In this document: positions 1-5,617 of the stretch, piece by piece
Layout: the number at the start of each line of letters is the position of its first letter
Numbering within the stretch: position 1 is the first letter of the stretch
Assembly: GCA_013287025.1 (NCBI GenBank)
Contig: JABDEN010000053.1
Coordinates: forward strand, 1-12,246
Direction of reading: 5' to 3'
DNA: 12,246 nt
DNA from: Gammaproteobacteria bacterium
GTDB taxonomy: Bacteria; Pseudomonadota; Gammaproteobacteria; DSM-16500
Translations under genes and position numbers: made by a program
Notes under the pieces: model-generated
Databases searched by the model: none
Told to the model about the DNA's origin: nothing
The model's input: only the letters and a program-made list of their open reading frames with translations

Positions 1-40
1 TAATTTTAAGTCCTGCTTTCTTTAAATTTGAGTTATCCAC
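1..40 (-). CDS. fur: Fur, ferric uptake regulator (N-terminal fragment, runs off the window)
   Basis: Read on the minus strand from a GTG at 40-38, the sequence encodes MDNSNLKKAGLKI and then leaves the window. This closely follows the start of enterobacterial Fur (MTDNNTALKKAGLKVT), especially the LKKAGLK motif that opens the winged-helix DNA-binding domain. An AGGTGA Shine-Dalgarno lies just upstream (48-43), which favours this GTG; the frame also stays open upstream to a GTG at 46-44 and a TTG at 58-56. Fur is the Fe(II)-dependent repressor of iron-uptake genes, and divergent fur/bamE (omlA) pairs are known in gammaproteobacteria, which supports the call. Only 13 codons are visible, so the identification rests on a short but characteristic match plus context. 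Confidence 0.72.
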   Translation of the reverse strand, partial: MDNSNLKKAGLKI

Positions 41-52
41 AATCACCTGTTC

Positions 53-74
53 ATTCAAGAAATATTCAAGAAAT
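53..74. repeat. 11-bp tandem duplication in the fur/bamE intergenic region
   Basis: The 11-mer ATTCAAGAAAT occurs twice in perfect tandem (53-63 and 64-74), directly upstream of the fur start. The period is about one helical turn, so it could be a two-site protein-binding element, or simply a short slippage duplication. Confidence 0.5.
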
Positions 75-87
75 ATATTTTACCAGG

Positions 88-116
88 TTACAAATCGATG
101 TGAAATCAGTTATGAT
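88..116 (+). promoter_or_regulatory. Predicted sigma70 promoter of bamE
   Basis: A TATGAT -10 box (111-116, 5 of 6 to consensus) follows TTACAA (88-93, weak -35, 3 of 6) at the ideal 17-bp spacing. Transcription would start near 123, giving a leader of about 110 nt that carries the palindromic element at 150-217 ahead of the bamE ribosome binding site. Confidence 0.4.
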
Positions 117-149
117 TCAGTCAAATTTTTTTTGGAAAGATAAAGATCT

Positions 150-217
150 GTCATTCTGAGCGAAGCGAAGAATCATTGGAACATTTCAAAGATCCTTCAC
201 GTGCGTATCAGGATGAC
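150..217. repeat. Palindromic dispersed-type repeat element in the bamE leader
   Basis: The left arm GTCATTCTGAGCGAAGCG (from 150, continuing to 174) and the right arm (191-217, ending CAGGATGAC) are imperfect inverted copies: GTCATTCTGA matches the reverse complement of TCAGGATGAC apart from one G-T pair, and GAAGAATC pairs with GATCCTTC. Sequences of this kind recur as dispersed intergenic palindromes in many bacterial genomes. The element ends 7 bp before the bamE Shine-Dalgarno, so in mRNA it would form a hairpin next to the ribosome binding site. The right arm has diverged in its middle, which suggests an old copy. Confidence 0.65.
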
Positions 218-235
218 AAAATGTGGAGGTTTTTT

Positions 236-553
236 ATGAAAAAAATAATGATTTTAATCGTTATCTTACTTGCGATGTCAGGTTGCGTTCGCAAAATTTC
301 AATCGAGCAAGGCAATATCATGACCCCTGAAATGGTAGGCCAATTACATACCGGTATGACAATGGATGAAGTCAGAGGAATCATGGGTACCCCGGTTTTA
401 ATGAATACTTTCCGAGATAATCGTGTGGATTATGTTTATACCTTGCAGCCGGGTCGCGAAAAAAGAACCGAAAAATACATGACACTCATTTTTGAAAATG
501 GACATTTGGCGAAAATTGCGGGGAATATGTATTCGCAGGTGATGCAAAATTAA
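236..553 (+). CDS. bamE: BamE (SmpA/OmlA) lipoprotein of the outer-membrane assembly machine
   Basis: A 105-residue lipoprotein that should sit on the periplasmic face of the outer membrane as a small subunit of the BAM complex, which inserts beta-barrel proteins. A hydrophobic signal segment (2-13) ends in a lipobox-like MSGC with the lipidated cysteine at position 17; Met at -3 is less usual than Leu. The body has the family landmarks: QGN (25-27), GMTMDEV (40-46), GTP (51-53), then an aromatic RVDYVY motif (63-68) before the last strands. The ATG at 236 is preferred because GGAGG lies at 225-229 and the signal peptide starts there; the open frame extends upstream to 176 only through the palindromic repeat. 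It is divergent from fur and, as in E. coli, belongs to the bamE-ratBA-smpB-ssrA neighbourhood. Confidence 0.93.
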   Translation: MKKIMILIVILLAMSGCVRKISIEQGNIMTPEMVGQLHTGMTMDEVRGIMGTPVLMNTFRDNRVDYVYTLQPGREKRTEKYMTLIFENGHLAKIAGNMYSQVMQN

Positions 554-566
554 AAGATAGCGTGCT

Positions 567-603
567 CGTGCCCGGTTTTTTCTTTCGATAAAAAACGGGT
601 GCG
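567..603. terminator. Possible terminator hairpin after bamE
   Basis: The arms at 567-581 (CGTGCCCGGTTTTTT) and 590-603 (AAAAAACGGGTGCG) can pair with one bulge around a short loop, starting 14 bp after the bamE stop. The T run lies inside the stem, not after it, so this is not a textbook intrinsic terminator. The placement between two genes makes a transcript-end role plausible. Confidence 0.4.
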
Positions 604-629
604 ACTTCAGAATAAAGGGATTTTAATCT

Positions 630-911
630 ATGCACTGCAATCAAATTTTATCAAATCCAGAGTCGAAATCTTCTTTTAAATTAATCCATGAGCAAATATT
701 TCATCTTGTTAAAAAAGGAGAAGATTCTGAAGGTTACAACACTTTAATTGAAGAAATAAAAAAAAATAACCCCGTGCAACCGACATATGTATTAAAAACC
801 ATAGCATATGAATTAGGCGCTACAGGAAATATAGAAAGAGTTTTAAATTTTTTTAAAAAACTGACGACTGACCCCGAACATTCAATTCATACGGATCGTT
901 TTTTTGCGTAA
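630..911 (+). CDS. Helical-repeat (PPR/TPR-like) protein, N-terminal part before a frameshift
   Basis: This frame encodes 93 residues and starts at an ATG with AAGGGA at 615-620. It ends at a TAA (909-911) just after a run of seven T (899-905). It holds the first two helical repeats: a segment ending EEIKKNNP and, 34 residues later, one ending FKKLTTDP. The same repeat pattern continues in the frame starting at 904, so the two frames are halves of one gene. Removing one T would join them as D-R-F-L-R-N-A. I do not recognise a specific family; the repeat length and helix-turn-helix look resemble pentatricopeptide or tetratricopeptide repeats. No signal peptide is visible, so the product is cytosolic or exported by a specialised system. 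This half alone may be non-functional. Confidence 0.6.
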   Translation: MHCNQILSNPESKSSFKLIHEQIFHLVKKGEDSEGYNTLIEEIKKNNPVQPTYVLKTIAYELGATGNIERVLNFFKKLTTDPEHSIHTDRFFA

Positions 912-1923
912 CGCTGTTGCTGGTTTTGCCAAAAGCAACCTCAAAGAACTTGCGTTCCAATTCTTAGAAAAAATCACGCTTGAATATCCTGCAAACATGA
1001 AAGAAGATTTATTCGAAGAGTTAGTATACAGATTTGCCACCTATAAGCATGTATCTGAGACTTATGCGATTTTAGAAGAACTGAAAGACAAGTATCCGTC
1101 AGAACTTAGTAAGCTTTTAAACGGAATCGGCGCAGGCTTCGCTATAGGAGGGTATACAAGAGAAACATTCGCTTTTATTAATAAAATAAAGGACATATAC
1201 CCTAGAGAGATGCCAGACTTACTTTCTGAAGTAGCTTATGCTTTTACTTTTCATAACCATGAGATGGGAATTGATCGTATTTTAAAAGATATCAAAAACA
1301 CTTATCCTAAAGATCTTGATCTCGCAATAAGCGATACCTCGCGGGGATTAGCACGTCACAGACATAAAAAAGAAATTTATGCATTTTTAGAAAAAATCAT
1401 GGCTGAATATCCAATGCATGTTACTTCAGCGGTGGAAGGTTGTGCTAACGGTTTGAACCAAATCAACCGATGCATAGATAAATTCATTGTTTTGAAAGTT
1501 TTGACTTTAACCAAAGATTACGATTCACGCGTGCAAATCGCAATGCAAATTAAAAAATATGTTAATAAATATGATGTTCTTGGGTTAATTCCAGAAGCGA
1601 ATAAATTTAGTCAATTGATGGCAAGAACAGACATGACCTATGCACAAGTATTAGCTTCGTTTCAATCTGAAATGCGAATATTTATATTACAAGGAATTCA
1701 ATTAGTTCATGAAAAAAAGCTAATTAATTCTACTTTTTTACTTATTGCTACATTTTTGTCGCCGATGACACTACCTGAAGTCTGTGATCTTTCTAATAAG
1801 CTCGCGCTAAAAATCCATCATCAAAGATTTTTTAACAATCTCAAGAATCAAGGATTACGGCTGTTATTAACCGATGGTTCCATGGAACGGCCTGAAACCA
1901 GGAAACGAAAATGTAGAATGTAG
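904..1923 (+). CDS. Helical-repeat (PPR/TPR-like) protein, C-terminal part after a frameshift
   Basis: This is the larger part (339 codons if read from the TTG at 904) of the gene that begins at 630. Five YP landmarks at residues 28, 64, 99, 134 and 169 define an almost exact 35-residue period: each unit has a helix with FLEKI- or ILEEL-like sequence, then xxYP, then a second helix. The rest (about 180-325) is probably helical without clear repeats, and the protein ends in a basic tail, RPETRKRKCRM. No start with a good ribosome binding site is seen near 904, which supports an origin by frameshift and not an independent gene. Helical-repeat proteins usually act as protein- or RNA-binding scaffolds, and host-associated bacteria often export such proteins into host cells. 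That role is inference. A palindrome follows 2 bp after the stop. Confidence 0.6.
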   Translation: MRNAVAGFAKSNLKELAFQFLEKITLEYPANMKEDLFEELVYRFATYKHVSETYAILEELKDKYPSELSKLLNGIGAGFAIGGYTRETFAFINKIKDIYPREMPDLLSEVAYAFTFHNHEMGIDRILKDIKNTYPKDLDLAISDTSRGLARHRHKKEIYAFLEKIMAEYPMHVTSAVEGCANGLNQINRCIDKFIVLKVLTLTKDYDSRVQIAMQIKKYVNKYDVLGLIPEANKFSQLMARTDMTYAQVLASFQSEMRIFILQGIQLVHEKKLINSTFLLIATFLSPMTLPEVCDLSNKLALKIHHQRFFNNLKNQGLRLLLTDGSMERPETRKRKCRM

Positions 1924-1925
1924 CC

Positions 1926-1960
1926 CTGTCATGCCAGCATGCTTTTAGCTGGCATGACAG
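1926..1960. repeat. Perfect 13-bp hairpin between convergent genes
   Basis: CTGTCATGCCAGC (1926-1938) and GCTGGCATGACAG (1948-1960) form a perfect stem around a 9-nt loop. It lies between the stops of the plus-strand repeat-protein gene (1923) and the minus-strand peptidase gene (1990). No T run follows on either strand. It could stop transcription from both sides weakly, or protect mRNA 3' ends. Its sequence resembles dispersed REP-like palindromes more than a classic terminator. Confidence 0.7.
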
Positions 1961-1989
1961 AATGGTTTCTACGTTTCTTGCGTTACCTA

Positions 1990-3798
1990 CTAGCTTCCAA
2001 ACACTTCAAAATCATAGATCGAAGCCCAATGACCTGTCTGAGTTTGGGTTGCAGTCACACGAACATATCTTCCAGACTTTGTAAAATTATCCGTATAGTA
2101 ACTGTTTTGTGGCGTTTGTGTATTCGCGGTGCGATCCACAGCAAGCTGCCACGTGATTCCATCGGGCGAAACTTCAATTTTATATTGCCAAACCCCATTA
2201 CTTTCCCATTTCAATTTGCTGGAAGTGAGGGCGTAAGTTGCACCGAGATCCACCGTTAACCATTGACCCTGGGTTCCATTGATGGCGCACCAACGGGTAT
2301 TGTTAACATCAGCATCTACCGCTTTAGCCGAGCTATAAGTACTACTAAATTGGGTACTTGCTGTGGTCGATTTATTTAATGCAAGATTCGTGTTGGTTGG
2401 CGGAGTCGTGGTGACGGTGACATTTGAAGTGCCTTTTGCGGTGGGACTTGCCACACTCGTTGCTGTCACAACATAACTACCCGTACTTAATGGCGCGGTA
2501 TATAACCCAGTACTAGTAATAGCGCCGCCTGTTGCAGACCAATTCACAGAAGTATTCGCATTGTTCGTCACACTTGCGGTAAATTGTTGCGTTTGGCCTG
2601 TGGTTAACGAAACCGTTGCAGGACTTACCGTGACAACAGTACTCACAGGTTGTCCAATAATGGCAGGAATCAACGCAGATGCTTTTGGACTACCTAACCC
2701 CGTCACATAATCATAACCGGTCGTCGCAGTACATAATGTGCCACAAGACCCGTTTGTTCCTGAGACCACATCATTAAAAGTGCCGCTATAATTTGCTTTT
2801 GCGATGGAGTACAAGTTCGACAGTATATTAACAAGCTTACTGCTCGTTGCTGATTTCGCAATGGCGATTAATGAAGCCCATTGTGGTGCGCCAGCACTGG
2901 TACCCCCGATTACCATCCACCCGGAATAACCGTAACTATCATAAATAGAGAAACCGGTATTGGGGTCAGCAATGTAAGCCACGTCCGGCACGCCCCGCAT
3001 GTTATTGGGGTTATTGGGTAGAGAATAATTCACTTGATAACTTGGCTCTGGTTGAAGCGCGCTGATACCACCACCGCTGCCAGTCCATGCAACTTCTGAA
3101 TAGTTGTTAGCATTCGTTTGTAAAGTGGTTCCACCCACGCCAATTACATTAGGAAAAGCGGCGGGAAAATAAACACCATGTCCACTATCCATTGATGCTG
3201 CGGTGAATTCAACCCCGGATACATTAAAGATACTTCCATAACTTTGTGTGGAAGTACTTTCCAAACTACCCCAACTCATCGAAACCACATCAGGGTTATA
3301 TTGTAATGCGACCGAAACGCCTCCATATAGGTTCGTTAAATAATTGTCGGCAGTTTCCACCAGAATGATTTTTGCTTTAGGAGCAATCGCATGCGCCCAT
3401 TGTATATCGAGCGATATTTCGATCCCCCAGCCTGTATTTCCTGCGGGTTGTGTGCCAGAGGCATACACTTTTTTAAAGCAACCATTTGCCGTCGTACAAG
3501 GAGGTAAATTAAAATAGCTGCTGAATGTGGCTAAATCTTGTTCTGCATTGGGATTATCATAAGCGTCCACAATCGCAATGGTCGTGCCTTCCCCTTGGTT
3601 AGGAATGGCATCAAATCCATAAATATGTAGCACCGTCGCAGGCGCTAAACCGGAAGGCGCAAGAAAAGACGTATTTGGTTTAATACGATAAGGGGGTTCC
3701 GCTTTTGTAAAATCAAATTTGGGAGCTGCTGCGACCGCGAAGCTTAAAACCAGAGAAGAAATGATACTTAACTTGAATGCTTGCTTTATTTTCCTCAT
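1990..3798 (-). CDS. Secreted sedolisin-type (S53) serine-carboxyl peptidase with Ig-like and discoidin domains
   Basis: A 602-residue exported peptidase. A Sec signal peptide (1-25, ending AVAAA) comes first. The catalytic domain (about 55-380) shows the S53 signatures: GIEISLDIQWAHAIAP with the Glu127/Asp131 pair, ASMDSGHG with Asp204 for the oxyanion hole, and GGTSAGAPQWASL with nucleophile Ser301. The usual calcium site is also there (Asp343 in FNDVVSGTNG, Asp363 in GYDYVTGLGSP). An Ig-like domain (about 387-463) and an F5/8 type C (discoidin/CBM32-like) domain (about 470-602) follow and probably bind surfaces or glycans. Sedolisins normally carry a propeptide of 150-200 residues before the catalytic domain; here only about 30 residues separate signal peptide and core. 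The ATG is preceded by AAGGAAG. It runs against its neighbours and looks like an independent unit. The family call is firm; substrate and localisation are unknown. Confidence 0.9.
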   Translation of the reverse strand: MRKIKQAFKLSIISSLVLSFAVAAAPKFDFTKAEPPYRIKPNTSFLAPSGLAPATVLHIYGFDAIPNQGEGTTIAIVDAYDNPNAEQDLATFSSYFNLPPCTTANGCFKKVYASGTQPAGNTGWGIEISLDIQWAHAIAPKAKIILVETADNYLTNLYGGVSVALQYNPDVVSMSWGSLESTSTQSYGSIFNVSGVEFTAASMDSGHGVYFPAAFPNVIGVGGTTLQTNANNYSEVAWTGSGGGISALQPEPSYQVNYSLPNNPNNMRGVPDVAYIADPNTGFSIYDSYGYSGWMVIGGTSAGAPQWASLIAIAKSATSSKLVNILSNLYSIAKANYSGTFNDVVSGTNGSCGTLCTATTGYDYVTGLGSPKASALIPAIIGQPVSTVVTVSPATVSLTTGQTQQFTASVTNNANTSVNWSATGGAITSTGLYTAPLSTGSYVVTATSVASPTAKGTSNVTVTTTPPTNTNLALNKSTTASTQFSSTYSSAKAVDADVNNTRWCAINGTQGQWLTVDLGATYALTSSKLKWESNGVWQYKIEVSPDGITWQLAVDRTANTQTPQNSYYTDNFTKSGRYVRVTATQTQTGHWASIYDFEVFGS

Positions 3799-3841
3799 GA
3801 GAAACTTCCTTTTAAAGTAATATCCATAAGTAAAAAATGCT

Positions 3842-3935
3842 GTATAGAAATTCTTAAGTACTGAAAAACTATACGTCTCGCTATCTTATTCAATAAGTCT
3901 CATGATAGAAAGGACTGACTGCAAAATGATAGCGA
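3842..3935. promoter_or_regulatory. Cluster of inverted repeats upstream of the peptidase gene
   Basis: Three dyads occur close together: GTATAG/CTATAC (3842-3847 with 3869-3874), the perfect palindrome CTTATTCAATAAG (3885-3897) and TCGCTATC/GATAGCGA (3878-3885 with 3928-3935). They lie 44-137 bp upstream of the minus-strand peptidase start, so they could be operators, but AT-rich DNA gives short dyads by chance and I see no clear -35/-10 pair. Confidence 0.25.
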
Positions 3936-3967
3936 AAACTTAACTGTGAAAATTGATTTGAATTCAC

Positions 3968-3996
3968 TTGACTCTTTTTGGGTATTTCTATTTAAT
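3968..3996 (+). promoter_or_regulatory. Predicted sigma70 promoter of the iron-uptake operon
   Basis: TTGACT (3968-3973, 5 of 6) and TTTAAT (3991-3996, 5 of 6) are separated by exactly 17 bp. The expected start near 4003 falls inside the Fur box and leaves a leader of about 33 nt. A second possible pair, TTGGGA (3996-4001) and TATAAA (4018-4023), would give an almost leaderless transcript and is less likely. Confidence 0.6.
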
Positions 3997-3997
3997 T

Positions 3998-4016
3998 GGG
4001 AATGATTCTCATTTGA
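3998..4016. promoter_or_regulatory. Fur box over the start site of the iron-uptake operon
   Basis: The 19-mer GGGAATGATTCTCATTTGA matches the Fur consensus GATAATGATAATCATTATC at 12 of 19 positions, including the whole AATGAT..TCATT core, and AATGA-ttc-TCATT is a perfect dyad. It begins 1 bp after the -10 box and covers the predicted start site, so bound Fur-Fe(II) would block transcription. The genes it controls are iron-transport genes and fur itself begins at the left edge, which makes the site credible. Confidence 0.7.
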
Positions 4017-4035
4017 GTATAAAAACGAGTAAAAA

Positions 4036-4452
4036 ATGACCAGATTTTTCATATTTCTCATGTTAATTTTACATTCCATCGTCGTCCTCGCAAAAAACCC
4101 TGAGGATCCTTGGAAAGCGTCCGCCACATTGGTCTGTAAACAAATCACCGATGCTCTCGATTTTTATAAAAAAGGCGATATTAAACAGGCCCAAACACAA
4201 GCGATTATGGCTTATTTTAAAGGTTATGATGCAGAGATTGAGCCGGCGGTCCGTATTACGCAGGGCGGCAAGCATGTATTTGAAGTTGAACATCAATTTC
4301 GTGATTTTAAAAATGCGATGACTCCCAACCCTGATGCGAAAAAATTAACGGAAGTCACCACACGTGCAACAAAACTCTGTCAAACCATGTTTGAAGATGC
4401 GGAAAGCTTGAAACTTGCTAAAGTGAAAAAAGAAGTTTTTAAGGTGAATTAA
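4036..4452 (+). CDS. Small periplasmic helical protein resembling the extracytoplasmic domain of FTR1 permeases
   Basis: The first gene of the Fur-controlled operon encodes 138 residues with a signal peptide (1-19, ending VVLA). The mature part is predicted helical. The segment DFYKKGDIKQAQTQAIMAYF, continuing KGYDAEIEP (42-70), follows the pattern seen in N-terminal periplasmic domains fused to bacterial FTR1 permeases (A..AYF.GF...EP). Cys34 and Cys115 could form a disulphide. The next gene starts 1 bp after the stop, with its Shine-Dalgarno (AAGGTGA, 4441-4447) inside this gene, so the two are translationally coupled. I infer a periplasmic partner of the permease, perhaps helping to capture or hand over iron. 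No known iron-binding motif is visible, and relation to FtrB-type cupredoxins is unlikely because their copper ligands are absent. Confidence 0.75.
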   Translation: MTRFFIFLMLILHSIVVLAKNPEDPWKASATLVCKQITDALDFYKKGDIKQAQTQAIMAYFKGYDAEIEPAVRITQGGKHVFEVEHQFRDFKNAMTPNPDAKKLTEVTTRATKLCQTMFEDAESLKLAKVKKEVFKVN

Positions 4453-4453
4453 A

Positions 4454-5617
4454 ATGCGCAAAATATTAAGTGTTATTTTGTTATTTTTATCTTTTAATGT
4501 TTATGCAAAAGATTTTGCAGAAACTGTTAAACAAATTCAAACGGCCGGTGATGCGTTAATTAAATCCTATCAACCGGAAACAAGTTTTGACACGATGGAT
4601 GGTTTTAGTAATCTTTATTTCGACTATTACGAAGGAAGCGGCATGGAAGTAGCAGTCGCGGCCCTCTCCCCGCAAAGCAATCTAAAAACAGAAAGTTTTT
4701 TCACGAAAATTATCGGTTCCGCCAATCAATCTCAGCCTAAATCCGAACTGAAAAAACATTGGAAAGAATTAAAATCAGAGCTTGAAACAGATTTAACATT
4801 ATTAAAAAATGCGTCAGAAAAAAACTTTACAGAAACCATCCTTCAATCCTTTACTATTTTATTACGCGAAGGATTTGAAGCATTATTGATAGTCACGGCT
4901 TTATTAACTTATTTACGTCGCGCAGGACATGAAGATAAATCTCGAGTGATTCATGGAGGCGTCATCGTCGCTTTTATCGCAAGTGCGATTACTGCATTTT
5001 TATTCGCAACACTTTTTAAAAATGCCGGCAGTCATCGTGAAGCGATGGAAGGGATCGTCATGCTTTTTGCGGCATGTGTCATGTTTTACGTGAGTTATTG
5101 GTTATTTGCAAAACGTGAATCAGAAAAATGGCAGCAATTCATTAAACAAAAAATGTCGAACGCATTATCGAAAGGCAGTTTATTTGCACTGGGATTAACG
5201 GCTTTTTTAGCAGTGTTTAGAGAAGGTGCTGAAACCATTTTATTTTATCAAGCGCTTTTTGTTGGTAATAAAACGCAATCCGGCGCGATTATCCTTGGAT
5301 TTATTCTTGCAACCGTCGCTTTGATCGCCATTTATCGTGTCATGAAAAATGCATCTAAAAAAATTCCTTATCGATTATTTTTTACTGTCACCGCACTTTT
5401 CTTATATTACATGGCTTTTTATTTTATCGGTGGCGGTATTTTAGAATTACAAACTGCCGGGTGGATTCACGCCTCCCCTATTCCAGGATTTCCGCAAATT
5501 TCTTGGTTAGGCATTTTCCCCAATTGGCAAAATGTCGGCGTACAAGCGATCTTCTTAATTCTGAGTGTCGGCGCCTACACGATTTGGAAAATTCGAGAAA
5601 AGCGAGCGATCCCATAA
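4454..5617 (+). CDS. FTR1-family high-affinity iron permease (FtrC/FetM/EfeU-like)
   Basis: An inner-membrane iron permease of 387 residues. After a signal peptide (1-18, ending VYA) comes a periplasmic helical domain (about 19-125), then seven predicted membrane helices (roughly 128-154, 167-190, 198-218, 243-268, 277-296, 306-328, 359-378). Both diagnostic REXXE motifs, which carry iron in this family, are present: REGFE (138-142) and REGAE (256-260). The extracytoplasmic domain with SNLYFDYYEGSGMEVAV (52-68) is typical of bacterial FTR1 proteins that work with P19-type periplasmic proteins. The next gene abuts the stop codon with no gap. With the ferredoxin-like membrane protein and the P19 homologue downstream, this forms an FtrACD/FetMP-like uptake system. 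The family call is secure; whether ferrous or ferric iron is taken up cannot be read here. Confidence 0.93.
   Translation: MRKILSVILLFLSFNVYAKDFAETVKQIQTAGDALIKSYQPETSFDTMDGFSNLYFDYYEGSGMEVAVAALSPQSNLKTESFFTKIIGSANQSQPKSELKKHWKELKSELETDLTLLKNASEKNFTETILQSFTILLREGFEALLIVTALLTYLRRAGHEDKSRVIHGGVIVAFIASAITAFLFATLFKNAGSHREAMEGIVMLFAACVMFYVSYWLFAKRESEKWQQFIKQKMSNALSKGSLFALGLTAFLAVFREGAETILFYQALFVGNKTQSGAIILGFILATVALIAIYRVMKNASKKIPYRLFFTVTALFLYYMAFYFIGGGILELQTAGWIHASPIPGFPQISWLGIFPNWQNVGVQAIFLILSVGAYTIWKIREKRAIP

Noticed and set aside
176..235. Longer bamE reading frame starting at 176
   Set aside because: The extra 20 codons lie in the palindromic repeat, would bury the signal peptide, and have no ribosome binding site, whereas the ATG at 236 has GGAGG upstream.
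1939..2259. Open frame on the plus strand opposite the end of the peptidase gene
   Set aside because: It lies antisense to the discoidin domain, shows no family features, and the opposite strand has an unmistakable protein domain.
4018..4023. TATAAA as the main -10 box of the iron operon
   Set aside because: It would leave about 6 nt before the ATG, and TTGACT-17-TTTAAT just upstream is a better promoter.
3900..4148. Minus-strand open frame across the Fur box and the start of the iron operon
   Set aside because: It overlaps the signal peptide of a real gene and the promoter, and its low-complexity sequence matches nothing.
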